Positions 10,225 through 22,099 of a DNA stretch of 64,000 nucleotides are shown here, in pieces (the stretch's first letter is position 1; each line of letters begins with the position of its first letter). Made by a program: the position numbers and the translations under genes. The notes under the pieces are model-generated. The model had not been told where the DNA came from. It saw only the letters and a program-made list of their open reading frames with translations, and ran no database searches. The DNA comes from Moringa oleifera. Lineage: Eukaryota; Streptophyta; Magnoliopsida; Brassicales; Moringaceae. Where the stretch lies: NCBI GenBank assembly GCA_021397835.1, contig JAJFZO010000742.1:629001-693000 (forward strand). The letters run 5' to 3'.

Positions 10225-10440
10225 CAAAATTTAAATTGAAAAGACAAGAAAATAACCCTGGTAGCATACACGAATCAAATTGTGGGTTTATCAAAGAACT
10301 GATAGATATTCTGCTTCGTTGCAACGCTACCAATGAGTTAAGAAATTATTATATTATCTGTCCTAATGATCATTCCACTATGCACTTTTACCTAATCAAT
10401 AAAGTTGGAGGACGAGAATCTGCTGCTGCTATTCGAAAAT
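10225..10440 (-). pseudogene. Unknown family, copy D (promoter-side fragment)
   Basis: TTGCAACGCTACCAAT (10318-10333) matches the promoter-side block of copies A and B, and the following ATGATCATTCCACTATGCACTTTTACC matches the sequence beyond copy A's block at 8430-8455. The orientation is the same as copy A. The coding part is not found next to it. The plus strand is open here for 82 codons, but that translation has no counterpart in the other copies. Confidence 0.4.
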
Positions 10441-10499
10441 ATGATAAGATATATTATAGAGGCCACTTAATTTCCTTAGGGTAAATAACAACAATAGGT

Positions 10500-10958
10500 G
10501 GAATCCCATTTGATTTTTTTAAAAAATAAATTTATTTAAATATATAATTTAATTATTTTAAATAGAACTTAATTAAATTTAAATGTATTTATTTTTCAAA
10601 ATTTTCAAATTTATTTATTTTGAGTTTTTTTAAAATTTTATTTTATCTATTAAATATTATCAATGGCATCAAATTTGATCGTGGTATTATTCATTTCCTT
10701 TAAACAATGTTAGATTTTAATTTAATTTTATACTTTCTTAAAATTTCTTTGGAAACTGTGAAAAAAACAAAATCACATCTATTATTTAGCTTAAGAGAAA
10801 TAACACCTTAATAAATTACTTATAAAATATTACTAATAATACTAATGACAATTATTAAAATCAACAAAAACTTACATTCGACTATCACAAAAAAAAATCT
10901 AATTGATTATCTATTTTATCAATTAAAAAATTATCATATAAATTTAAATATCAAGATA
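10500..10958. other. AT-rich spacer between copy D and CACTA-2
   Basis: Almost entirely A/T tracts with no coding potential, repeats or RNA-like structure that I can support. Confidence 0.5.
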
Positions 10959-11169
10959 CACTATAACAAAACATATTTTTAATAGCAATTGTTTAGCAGC
11001 AATTATCACAATTGCGACTATATGTATTAGTAGCAGTTTTTTTAATGTATTTTTATCGGCATTTATTAAATAGCCACTATTAATAAATATATAGTGGCAA
11101 TTATAAACTTTAGCCATTAAAACACATATCTTTAAAAGTTATTATTTATAATTGCTTTTAAAATAATTT

Positions 11170-14100
11170 AATAATTTTATTTTGATGATACATAATATTT
11201 TTGTGTTCAATGAACTTTTAAGCTTACGTATGTCTATTAAATATTTTTAGCAGTTATTTGCTTATTTTCCACCTTACAATAGAGGGCTATTACACTAGCT
11301 GTTTATGAGTTTACACGGAGGCTGTACAAAGGGAGACAAATCATTACAAAGAAAATTATAGAAGAGTTGTGTTTAGGTTGTTGCCATCTCTTCTTAACCA
11401 TTTCTTCTTTCTACGCTATAGCTTGAGTGTTTGGTATTCTCTTTCTTCGTTATGTTCCTCTTTACTTTAATTCTCTATTTCTCTTTGATTCTCGATCTGT
11501 TTATGATTTGGCCTTAGTTTTTTAGGTTACACCAAAATCTTTTTCACTCAAAAGCTCATTCCAAAGGCTTTGACTAGTTCTTTATCTTACCAAAGGTGCT
11601 GCAGTAGATAAAGTTTGCATATCTTTTTCTTTGTCATTAATGGCTTTAGACATAAATGCCTTTGAAAATGAGCTCTTTAAAGGCACAATAGGAATTCTTT
11701 CTTCTTAATCCTTCTGGGTTATGGTTTTCAAATGCTGTATTTGATATGGAAAGTTGAGCTTCTCCACATTAGCTATGGATAGAGATGAAGAGAATTATAA
11801 ATACAACTCAAAAGAGAACAAGGGTTAGATCAAGGTGCAGCATTATAGTACTGTTGCAAGCCATATGTTCACCCTAATGGCTCTGTACCTTTCCTTTTCA
11901 TACCAATGATGCTTTGACAAAACAAACTAAAAGAAAAAATTACGTTTTCTCTCAAAAAGAACAGATATGTCAACCAAAACATGAAATTACAGTTAACCAA
12001 TAAGCTAATTTCTTATGTATTTTCTGATATTATCTCTTCTTTTATTGATGTTCCAAGTCAACAATGACTGCATGCCCTTGACCCAAGTCATACTCTAAGC
12101 ATTATATACTTTAAATGCAGTGAGAATGGTATAAACAATCTTTATTTATTCTATACCGTTCATAAAAAGGGCTTACACATTCTCGATCCCTGTTCTTGTT
12201 ATATGAATTTCCATAATTAGGGCTGTGTAAGGGGAGAAGAAGATGGAGTAAATATTACCCAAAAGTGATTGGCTCTTTTTAGTTGTATAATCTCTATCAG
12301 AGGACACGACATGTATGTGTGTGTATGAACTATGAAGTAGCTAGGTTAAAGGGAATCTTGTCCCTCTTCAACTGTTTCTCAAAAGGGAAAAAAAGTTGTG
12401 GTTAGGTAAGGATTGTGATGGCAAATATAAACTACAGCTATAAAAGAAAGCTAAGGAAAAAGAAAAAAAGCAGATAGAACAGAGCTTGACTTTAAAGACT
12501 GACTAATATACGATACCCCGAAGAAGCATTTTGCTAGGCTGTTGTTAGAGCCTGGGCCATGGCCAATACGGGTGTCTCTGATAGTCTCTCTTTGTCTTCT
12601 CAAAATTTTGAGTTAGGGCAGAACTCAAATTGGCGAAGTCTAATAATAGAATACGGACCACTCTTCGGCAGAAGCAAAAGAGAAGTGCTCCAGCGATTAA
12701 GATGTAATCATAGCTTTTGCTAATTTTGCATCAAATGGATATTTCTATAACTTATAGCTATACAACACACTTAGCTAACCAATATCTCAGCGATGGGTAA
12801 AACCATGTCCTAAAAGGGATTTCAGTCACACATTACAGACAAATAATTTCAAACAAGTCACTACCAAACAGAAAGAACAGAGCACAAAAATGAAGTTTAT
12901 AAGCTTCAAAAGTATTAAAAAAATGAGAATGCACCTTTCTACACTTAAGCCATACAGCAGAAGTACCAAGAAAAAGAGTAAGAAAATAAGAGAAAGGAAA
13001 GAGCTTCAATAGAAGTAAAGCAAGAAAGAATTGTAAACCATGGTGTAAAAAGTCTAGGAAAGCTCTGCAAGGACTCTCATACAAAGTTGAGTACTTCGAC
13101 AGGGGCCAGCAAAATCGTATTAATATTTTTCATATTACAAATAATAAATAGATAGTGCTTCTGAAAACCTAACAGTATCTAAAACAAGAAGTCTCAGACT
13201 GAAGTGGCTCAAACTTGTTCTGGGTAGAGACATAACCATGAAATGGCTTCTGCTAACCAAGTTCCATTTGCCAAGCCTGCATTTTTTGTCCCTTTTTATG
13301 GGCAAATATGCAGAAAAGGCCGCACACAAGTGGGTAATTGGAACAGTCAACTAAAGTTCTATTTGGCGAGGCTTCATTTTTACTCATTATTTGGGTGAAT
13401 ATGTGCAACAGGTAACAGATAAGTGGGTCACTAGAGATTGTCAAGGCAACTAAGCATTTTCACAGAGTTGGAAGAAGGATAGAGCCATAAACAAGTCAGA
13501 CCAGGTAAAAATCAAGCAACAAACTAAGCAGATGTATAAGTAAATTGGCATGAGAGTTAACTCTAATAAAAAGGACACAGAAAGAAGCAAGCAATGCCAT
13601 TACGAGATATAGACATATAGACATAAGAGGCACTTAAAAAGATGAAATTGGAAAAAGAAAATTATTCTTTTAAAAAAGAAAAGAGGGGAAAGTCATTAAA
13701 CATACATTAAAAAAACTTTGCGGCCTCTGCCTAAACATCAATAGCTCTCTCCACATGGTAACATTTTTGTATAATCACGATGTCATATAAACTAAACCTC
13801 ACCATTTTAATCTCTTTACACCCTTAACATACTTGTATAAGTCATTTTATTGTCTTTTCTCTGCATGGGCACATCTCCTCCACCTTAGCTCACTCCGATT
13901 CTATGTATAAACCTTACACTACACAATGTACAGTTTGCAATACACTACATAATGTACACAAATTTGCACCACCAACAACTTCTGTTACATCTTGGAGCCG
14001 AGCTGAGCCAGAACCAAAATCGATCCTTTTTATTATTCATTCTCTTTCAATTCTGTCTTCCCTCACACCTTGGACAAATTGAATAAATTCCTCTCTAGCT

Positions 14101-16554
14101 CACAATCTCTAATGGTACAAATAATTTCCTCTCTTGTTCTTTATCTGTTAGTCTTTTTCTCTGAGTTGGACAACCCTTCTCTGATGGAAAGCAATTAATT
14201 AGTGGTGATACAGGGACGAAGCCACCAACTAGAGCTCCATGCGATTTGATTTGTTTGATTTCTAGGTAATATCATTTCTAGCTTCAATTCTCTCACTCGC
14301 CTATGTTTCTTTAGTAATTAAAAGCATCATTAGATTTTTACCAAATCACTATTGATTTCTTGTAATTGCCATCAAGTAATGTGCCGCATACTAATGAATG
14401 AACTGGAGAAGTAGCTCTTAGAGCTAGGAGTGGAGAGGTTGATTCTGCCTACTACTCGTAATGTCTTAAGTGCATGGATCAATTCTTTTGGATTATCGAT
14501 ATGATAGAAAGAAGGATTAGTTTAGGTTGTAGGGATATCTATAATTTATAGTAAACTTATTGCATGTATTTCTTGGCCTCTCCTCTGACCTGTAAGAAGG
14601 TTTGTATATTAACAATGACCCCCACCACTATTTATTCGTAATTTTTTTACCTTATTTATTGTGGTTGTGTGTGCATTTGGTGTCAGCATTGTGAAAAGGT
14701 TTGTGTCATTCTCGTTTTGAGGCTGCTTTAATTTAGCCCTACATTTCAAGGATCTTAAGCTCTGGGATTCCTCTTAGCAAAAAGATGATCCACCATTCGT
14801 GTTATCAGACTTGTAGTTTTCCAATATTTATTATTTTTGGGCTTAGAGATTTTTTACTTTTTTCTTTGAAGAAAAAAAGGAGCCAAATTATTCTGGAAGT
14901 ATGGATGTTATGATTTCACTGAAGGATTCTAAATCATCAATATTTATCACTGTTTCATCCTTAACAGAAAATTTGAAATATTAAACTGGAATTGAGCGTA
15001 GCTACATAATAAAATCTTTTAAGGTAGTCTCCCTTATTACACCACTTATTGCATATTCAGATAAGGTGTTTAATTTAGTTTATGCATCATGGTATGCTAG
15101 GTTTTTTCTTAATTCTAAATAGGTTCTGATTTAGTCTTTCATGTTTGTTGTCATTAGGCATATTATTGGTTCTCTGTACGTCAATGGGGGCAAATCTTTC
15201 ATGTAACCCATACATTTTCTTGCCTTGTCTGAAATGGTCCTCTGGTTATTGTTTTCAAATTCATTTTTTGGTGAATAATTTTTCTAAATACTTTTAGAGT
15301 TGATTTCTAGGAGCTTCATTTTCTTGAATTTCAACATTTTTTCGATGGGTGGAGGATTGAAAATTTATATTTTCTACTTCCAGGGTCTTGACTGCAAGTA
15401 ACAGCACAGTGAAATTGCAAGGCTTAACCTAAAGGATTGCTAGTACTAGTTGGCTAGGAACTGTCTTAATCTAACATGCAACTTTAGACATCCGATAAAA
15501 TTTTGATCATTTGATATAAAACGGATATTAGATTTCAGATATGCTGATTACGATTCATTATAAATTGCTTTTTACTTAGACAAGAGCGCACCCTGGAAAT
15601 GTTATGTAAGATTTTGATTATTTTGGAAAGTACAATTTAAAGATAGACGATGGTACCTTAGGAATTTAATGTATTTGGACAATGTAACTACTAATTACTT
15701 TCATATTTTGAATGCGATATGGTTGAGAAAAGTCCTATAGTTGTCAAAATATTATTACTAGGCAAGTCTCACCATTTAGGACTTGACATGGTTAAAGTCA
15801 TAAGTGTAGCTTGTAATGTGAATTTTTATAGTTGTCTTAATAACTGTTTTCATTCTAGAAATCTGGTGTTAAGTGATTAGAGGAAGTTGTTTGGGTGTTA
15901 TTAGCTGTTGGAAAATGGGAAAATGATTGAGGTTCAGTCAGTTATATAGTGATTCTTATAAAGAGGGGGTTCAACTGTAGGAGATGCCTCTTGACGAATT
16001 GCCTTCACTTGTCTGCTATACTGCTTTTAAGTTATGGATGCCTAACATGCATGAATTATAAGGTAATTGTTTATTGATTTTTTCAATTAGGAATCTTGTA
16101 AAGAAACAAAGTCTCTATTTTTAGAAATATATGAACAACATTACTTATTAGAGAATTGGAATTTTGTAGTCAACAATCACGCTATCGTATTCATTGTGAA
16201 AGAACTTAATATTTTTTCCAATTTTCTTGCTGAACTGCCTGATAACATTGTCTAATATTGACTTATATTGATCAAAGTTAATACTATTTATTCATAAAAC
16301 CAATAAGGCTCTAAGTTAATTATTGGTTTTTGTAACTTACAAAAATATTCTGCATAAAAAGAGGCCTTAACATTATGTTATCTAGGCAACCTTCATACAA
16401 GCAAATGTATCTAGGCACTTGGGGTTTCTTCCTTCTTTCTATGATCGCTTTCTCTTTGCTAATACTTTTACAAGATTAAATTTGTTATATTTATTGTTTA
16501 TTACATATCTTAATATAAGTTGTTTAATTTTTGTGCTTTACCAGTGAATTCTTA
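11170..16554. other. Long 5' region of CACTA-2, no gene recognised
   Basis: About 5.4 kb upstream of the transposase ATG. It is less AT-rich than the intergenic DNA and has pyrimidine tracts and intron-like composition, which fits a 5' untranslated exon plus long intron, with an acceptor TTTACCAG at 16537-16544 just before the transposase start. Open stretches of 60-83 codons (for example minus strand 12833-13084) do not resemble known proteins and lack conserved structure. The only internal repeat seen is at 13256-13444. Confidence 0.4.
13256..13444. repeat. Diverged tandem duplication of about 94 bases
   Basis: ACCAAGTTCCATTTGCCAAG...AAGTGGGTAATTGGAACAGTCA is followed directly by ACTAAAGTTCTATTTGGCGAG...AAGTGGGTCACTAGAGATTGTCA. 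The two halves align along their length with many substitutions, so the duplication is old. Confidence 0.7.
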
Positions 16555-19190
16555 ATGGATAGTCAACCGTGTAAGAGATGGATGGACTATAGTAGATTAA
16601 GCAAAGAATATTTAAATGGTATTGATAGTTTTCTGGATTTCACTTTCATGAATAAATCTATCGATGAAAAAATTCCATGTCCATGTCAAAAATATGTACT
16701 ATATTATCATAGAAGTTGAGAACAAACACATGAGCACCTAATAGTCAATGGTATTATTCTTGGGTATGATCCTTGGATTTCTCATTAGGGTTCTACATCC
16801 AATGTTGAGCATACTATAGATATCAATATGGAGGACGAACTGTATGAAGGTGATGACATGATGACAATGTTGCATGGTGCTTTTGGCGTGTTTAACCATC
16901 CCACAAACCTTAGTATAAATAAGGAAGAGTTAGGCGATTGTAGTACAAGAGAGTCTACTATAAGAGAAGAAAGGTTTAACCGGTTGATGAAAGATGCGAA
17001 CCAACCATTATATCTAGGATGTGAGAACTTGACTACACTTTCTTTCATATTGCATCTTTACCATATAAAGTGTCATTTTGGATGGTGTAACAAATTATTT
17101 GATGTTTTACTAAAACTTTTGAAAGAAGTATTTCCTAAAGGTGAGATGTTACCTAATTCTTGCAATAAAACAAAGAAGATCGTTGAGGGATTAGGTCTTA
17201 AGTATGAAAAAATTCATGCTTGTCCTAATAATTGTTTACTATTTTGGAAAAAATATAATGGTGATGATACTTGTAAAGTTTATGGAGCTTCTCGATGGAA
17301 AACCAATGGAGAAAGAAAAAGGGAAAAAATTCCTTCAAAAGTCTTAAGGCATTTTCCTTTAAAACCATGGCTTCAAAGATTATATGTTGTTCTAAAATTT
17401 CAGCTTTGATGAGATGGCATGATAAGGGTCATACTAAAGACAACATTTTAAGGCATCTAGCTGATTCTGAAGCATGGAAAAGTTTGGATGTTCGGTATCC
17501 TAATTTTAGTGGATAGCCTCGTAATGTAAGGCTGGGCCTTGCTAGTGATGGTTTTAATCCATTTGGATTAATGCAAAGTAATTACAGTACTTGGCCAGTC
17601 ATTTTAGTACCATATAACTTACCACTATGGTTATGCATGAAACAATCTTATTTTATGCTTTCATTGCTTATTCCTGGACCCAAAGGACCTAGAAATGATA
17701 TTGATGTGTATTTGGAGCCTCTCATAGAAGAGTTAATTAAACTGTGGGAAGTGGGTGTTGAGACCTACGACACTTCAAGTGAAAAGATATTTCAGATGCA
17801 TGTAGCAGTTTTGTAGACTATAAGTGACTTTCCAGCATATGGGAACTTGTCTGGTTGGTTCACTTATAGTCTTTTTGCTTGTCCTTGTTGTAACATGGAC
17901 TTCGCCTAGAAGATTGACTTATGGTAAGAATTTTTGCTCTATGGGTCACCAAAACTACTTGGATTTTATGCATAAGTACCGGTTTGATTTAAAGTCTTTT
18001 GATGGATCTTTAGAATTAAGAAGTGCACTTACTATACTATCTGGATCCAAGGTATTAGATCAACTGAAAGGTATTAAATTCACTTATGGTAAGAGGAATA
18101 AAGATGTTAGTGGTGTTCAAGAGAAAACGGGGAGAAAAAAGAGCATTTTATTCAAACTTCCTTATTACGAGTATAATGTACTACGTCATAATCTTGATGT
18201 AATGCATATTTGAGAAAAATGTATGTGACAACTTGGTCAACACATTGCTGAGCATCGAAAAGAAGTTGAAAGACAACTTAAATGCTTGTCATGACTTGGA
18301 AATGATGAATATAAGACGAGTTATGGCCCCAACAATGAGATTCTAGAAGAACATATTTGTCTCTTGCATGTTTTTAACATGATTGCACAAGAGAAAAAGT
18401 TTTTTATGAGGTCTTGAAAAATGTTAAGTTCCCAAATGGTTATGCATCAAATATCTCGCGGTGTATTCAAAGAAATCACAAACTTTCTAGACTTAAGAGT
18501 CATGATTATCATGTGCTAATGCAACATCTTCTTCGATTACTCTGAAAGGAACTCTCCCTGATAAAGTGAGCTCAGTGTTGATTGATTTTGGTCCGGTTTT
18601 TTTGTGTTTTATGTTTAAAAACTCTACAAATTCATGAGCTTGAGCTTGGTGAAGCAAAGATTACTGAAACACTTTGCAACATGGAAAAACTCTTTCCTCC
18701 ATCATTTTTCTCCATTATGGTGCATTTGGTTGTTCACTTAGCAACAGAGGCTAAAATTGCTGGGCCAGTACATTTTGGATGGATGTATCCAATTGAGAGG
18801 TAAAAAGACATTATTCTTCATTAATTTATTTTTTTTATTTTGATTATCAAGAGTTTAACCCTCATAATTAATATAGGTACCTATCTATTTTAAAGTCTTA
18901 TGTGCGTAACTGAGCACATCTAGAGGGCTCCATTGTAGAAGCGTACATTTTAAATGAATGTTTGACATTTTGCTTCCAATAATTAGAAAATTTTGGAACA
19001 AAATTTCAACGATCAGTTAGAAATAATGCGAATATTGAATATCAAACAGAACAATCATCAACTATTTTCCCGTGTGTAGGGCAACCATATGGGAGCATCC
19101 AAGTGTTTTTGATGGATGAGAAAACATGGACATAAGCCCATTGCTATTTGCTCTTCAATTGCAGTTGTGACATTATTGAATCATTTAGAA
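16555..19190 (+). pseudogene. TNP2-like transposase of CACTA-2, heavily broken
   Basis: From the ATG at 16555: transposase-associated domain (RWMDYSRLSKEYLNGIDSFL, then PCPC), a segment with KIHACPNNCLLFW and ASRW (17200-17300), the tnp2 core (PRNVRLGLASDGFNPF at 17518-17567, PGPKGPRNDIDVYLEPLIEE around 17676-17735), NLDVMHI at 18190, and a DUF4218-like part ending FGWMYPIER at 18803. A GT-AG intron (18804-18876) interrupts the ER/Y junction, which is uninterrupted in the CACTA-1 gene. Stops lie at 16717-16719, 16786-16788, 17407-17409, 17514-17516 and 17814-17816, with frameshifts near 17395 and 18210 and a likely deletion around 18330-18560. It belongs to a different TNP2 subgroup from CACTA-1. 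Confidence 0.88.
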
Positions 19191-19262
19191 AGTAAGCTTA
19201 ATTTTATATTTTGCATATATTAAGAGATATATTGGCTTATATTTGCTTGCATTTATATATAT

Positions 19263-19290
19263 AATTTTTATTATATATATAATAAAAATT
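19263..19290. repeat. Perfect AT palindrome
   Basis: AATTTTTATTATAT is followed directly by its reverse complement. It lies just past the transposase homology of CACTA-2. It could be a hairpin, but pure A/T sequence makes palindromes likely by chance. Confidence 0.5.
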
Positions 19291-19689
19291 TTATAGTATA
19301 AAAAATAAATTTAAAAAATTTATATCTTTTTAAAATTTAGTTTTATATAAAGATAATTAAAAATTTCCATCCATATATTTTTACTGGGGCTCATCTCACC
19401 TTGAGCTGTCCCTGCAATATAGGATAATATATTTTCAAAGAAGCCTGCGTTTTTATGGCTTCTGTGTCAAGGCACCATCACTTGTTAATTACTGTTTACA
19501 TTGAAATTTATACTTCTAATTTCATTATTAATTTTAGAAATCTAACAGTGTAATATTAATTTTATGATCATTTGAATAATTACATTAATTAATATTTACT
19601 ATATTATTTTTATAAATCTAACAGTATAATATTTTCAATAAAAAAATAAAAAACTTACAGAACACAGAAGGTTAAGGATATTATAATTT

Positions 19690-19860
19690 CCAAAGCCTTC
19701 AAATTTGAAGAAATAAAACAACTTAGATGTAAATTGAAACTCAAAGGAGATTGGTTGTTATATTATCATGATAGTTATAAGTTTCAACTCAAATGCATAG
19801 ATTCGTTGATGCCATCAATTATATGGTTCTTTTCTCCATTGATGTTGTGCAGTGCAGGGT
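19690..19860 (-). pseudogene. Unknown family, copy E (3' fragment)
   Basis: Minus strand: the conserved C-terminal motif is visible as LHNINGEKNHIIDGINESMHL (about 19795-19860), followed by the family's downstream landmark AAAGCCTTCAAATTTG read on the plus strand at 19691-19706. Upstream parts are absent. After 19860 the sequence no longer matches the family. At 19922-20037 the plus strand has a short open stretch (GFGIGDFFG, GGVTLQNFM) that I do not recognise. Confidence 0.55.
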
Positions 19861-20578
19861 GTCCAATAATTTATTTTTTGCTAGCCAGATTTCGAAATAA
19901 TTTGCGCTGTTGTTTACACTAGTGCTCAAAGGTTTCGGGATAGGTGATTTCTTTGGTTGTTGGCACGGTATTAAAGGCCACAACATCACAGGCTTGGGCG
20001 GTGTGACGTTGCAAAATTTTATGAGGTGGCCTGTTTGATTAAAAGTTTTTTTTTTTTGGGAGTGGTATTGTATTTTTTCTTATTTTTATAAGTATTGTCA
20101 AATATTATTTATACGGAGGTGCAATTGATGATTGTATACAGCATCTCAAAAGCTGGGATTCTCATTACCAAAATTCTCCGATCACTAAGCCCTTTTAGCC
20201 CTAGGAAAAGTGTATGTTCATGTGAAAAAACTCAATTTGCTGGAACAGTCCTTGACGTCACAAGCTGACGTCAAACCTAAAGCCAGCATAAAACATGCGT
20301 GTAACATAGAACAAAGGCAAACGGGAAATCGGTTAGGTGCTATTAGCTACTATATTTCCATCTTTTTATCAGTTATTTAGGGGCTCCCAATTAAATATAT
20401 ATTTTTTAATTGTCAAAATAATTTTTGTTTAGGGTCAGAAAACAAGTGTTTTTAATTAATCAGTGTAAGTTTTAATAGCAATGTTTTAGAGAGTAATTAG
20501 AGGAAGAAAAATATTGTTTCTTTTTCATTTGGTAGCGTTGTGCTTAAGCAGAAAGTCTACAATTCTTCAAACTGCTTC

Positions 20579-20585
20579 TATATAA
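20579..20585 (+). promoter_or_regulatory. TATA box of copy B
   Basis: TATATAA lies 36 bases before the ATG at 20621 and is conserved in copy C (minus strand, 22037-22044) and roughly in copy A. Its distance from the ATG favours 20621 as the start over the in-frame ATG at 20540, which lies upstream of the box. Confidence 0.65.
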
Positions 20586-20620
20586 GGAGCATGCAAGTTG
20601 TCTTGGATTTGTACATCATA

Positions 20621-21112
20621 ATGACAAGCTATCGGGAACAGCTGCGCACGTGGAATAAACGTTCGAAAGAGGAAATTAAGCGGCTCGAAGAGCTAAGGAG
20701 AATCGAAGAGGATCAAATTAAGCTGGAACGATCATCCTACAAAATTGCTGTACGGACGGTAAAGCTGCGCGAGTTGAATAAACGTTTGAAAGAAGAAATT
20801 AAGCGGCTCGAAGAGCTAGAGAGAATCGAAGAGGAAGAAATTAGGCTAGAACGATCACCCTACAAACTTGCTGTATGGAAGCTGCAGCAAAGCAATAGGA
20901 AATTACATGGAGGCACTGTTTTTAAGAGCACTCAGCGGAACATCAGCATCAGCAGCAGCAGTGTTTTCAATAGCAGTGGTCGTACTGAGGCCCAACACAA
21001 CATCAGTGGATATAGCAACCAAATTGTTGATGGCATCAATGGATCTATGAATCTGATGAACTACAAAGTTGAACAGAATAACTATTATCTTATAAACCAC
21101 CAGCCTCATTGA
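20621..21112 (+). CDS. Unknown coiled-coil protein with Asn/Gly-rich C-terminal motif (copy B)
   Basis: I do not recognise this family. The predicted protein is 163 residues. Residues about 5-90 are highly charged and consist of two copies of one segment (NKRSKEEIKRLEELRRIEED and NKRLKEEIKRLEELERIEEE, each followed by LERSxYK and AV), predicted as coiled coil. Then comes a Ser/Asn-rich part beginning HGGTVF and the motif QHNISGYSNQIVDGINGSM, with the end NYYLINHQPH shared with copy A. The start was chosen because the conserved TATA box at 20579 lies between this ATG and the upstream in-frame one. This is the only family copy still open throughout. No signal peptide or membrane segment. It may be a live gene or a recent pseudogene; conservation of the reading frame in copies A and C supports real coding in their ancestor. 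Confidence 0.6.
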   Translation: MTSYREQLRTWNKRSKEEIKRLEELRRIEEDQIKLERSSYKIAVRTVKLRELNKRLKEEIKRLEELERIEEEEIRLERSPYKLAVWKLQQSNRKLHGGTVFKSTQRNISISSSSVFNSSGRTEAQHNISGYSNQIVDGINGSMNLMNYKVEQNNYYLINHQPH

Positions 21113-21314
21113 GTTGTAATTTACAAGCTTTTCCAGCAAGTTGATCATCTACTCTTGTAGTCCTGCAAATTTGAAGGCTTTAGAAATAAAATCCTTCACC
21201 TATGATGTTTTTTAAGCTTCTTTTTCTTTCCCATATTAATCCCAAAAATCAAATTCCTGATTTTGATTGAGAGCAGGACGATTAACTGAGGTCACAAATT
21301 AAATAGCAGAAGAA

Positions 21315-21345
<31 letters not shown>

Positions 21346-21351
21346 CATATA
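21315..21351. repeat. TA microsatellite
   Basis: Run of TA dinucleotides with two ACAT interruptions, between copies B and C. Confidence 0.9.
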
Positions 21352-21477
21352 GAAAAAACAACCTTGAAATTTTAAGGGGTAGAACAAGTAGATGATTGAC
21401 TGGATGGAAAAGATTGTAAATTAAAACTCAACGAGATTGGTACGATATCTGATAATAGTTATAATTTCTGTGTAATT

Positions 21478-21978
21478 CAGATGCACAGATCCATTGATGC
21501 CATCAACTATTTGGTTCTTCTCTCCATTGATGTTGTGCTGGGCGACAATATCGCCATTGTTGCCGAAAACAATGCCTCCATCTTTGTTGCTGATGCCATC
21601 AATGATTTGGTTCTTCTCTCCGTTGATGCTGTGGTGGGTGTCAGTAAAACCATTTTATTGGAAACAGTGCCTCCAGGGTTATTGTTGCTTCTATCAACTT
21701 TATGACTCCTCACCTCGTCCCACTGTCTGTGCCTTATTGGTGCTCCGATTAAGTATCTGAAAGAGCTCTTGTTCATCAAATTTATATTTCAGCTGATAAA
21801 AGACTTCAGCTTCCACCTTCGCTTCTCGTAACAAAGCTTCCAACTGCTTCTCTTGTTCGTTGCAATTGCCGCCTTCACGTTTTCTTTCCAGATACTGCTT
21901 CCACACTCCCTGATAATGTATCACCAGTACTCTTTTTATCAGCCTCTTGTGTTTCTCAGGATATTTCTCTTGCTTCAA
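21478..21978 (-). pseudogene. Unknown family, copy C (frameshifted, motif duplicated)
   Basis: Minus strand. ATG at 21978 opens 92 codons, rich in Lys/Glu and probably helical (KRLIKRVLVIHYQGVWKQYL, EKQLEALLREAKVEAE), ending at 21700. This N-terminal part is unrelated to the coiled coil of copy B. After stops and a frameshift near 21655-21700 the family motif appears twice in tandem in one frame: HSINGEKNQIIDGIS and HNINGEKNQIVDGIN, 32 residues apart, with GGIVFGNNGDIVAQ between. A TATATAAG box at 22037-22044 precedes the gene. As it stands the two halves are not in one frame, so it is called a pseudogene, though an intron between them is possible. Confidence 0.55.
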
Positions 21979-22036
21979 TGCTTCAATTCAGTGACCTCCC
22001 TTGGTTATGTAAATCCAAGAAAACAAGTCAAGCCCC

Positions 22037-22044
22037 TTATATAG
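22037..22044 (-). promoter_or_regulatory. TATA box of copy C
   Basis: TATATAAG on the minus strand, about 60 bases before the ATG at 21978, in the same sequence context (ACTGCTGC before, then TTCTTGGATTTACATAA downstream) as the box of copy B. Confidence 0.55.
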
Positions 22045-22099
22045 CAGCAGTTCCAAGAACTATGTACGGGAGCTTCCGCTTAATTATTACGCATTGATT

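Larger units (their letters stand above)
10959..19200 (+). mobile_element. CACTA-2: plus-strand CACTA element, right end not found
   Basis: CACTATAACAAAACATATTT at 10959 looks like a CACTA left terminus. It is followed by subterminal repeats built on TAGCAGCAATT/AATTGC and TAGCCACTAT (10980-11130). A plus-strand TNP2 pseudogene at 16555-19190 gives the expected gene in the expected orientation. I searched 19200-22000 by eye for the complementary end (TTTTGTTATAGTG or similar) and did not find it, so the right boundary is only the end of transposase homology. The left terminus could instead belong to a separate short element. Confidence 0.6.
20130..21255 (-). repeat. Right arm of the long inverted repeat (partner 7915-8870)
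   Basis: Reverse complement of the left arm, with the same landmarks in the same order. It includes GACGTCACAAGCTGACGTCAA, itself a short inverted repeat shared by both arms (8700-8722 and 20253-20275). It contains the coding region of copy B. Confidence 0.85.

Noticed and set aside
13860..14110. Possible host gene exons in the CACTA-2 5' region
   Set aside because: Pyrimidine-rich stretches without a sustained open frame or recognisable protein similarity.
20903..21148. Minus-strand open frame opposite copy B
   Set aside because: Shadow of the plus-strand coding frame, and lacks the coiled-coil part and promoter context.
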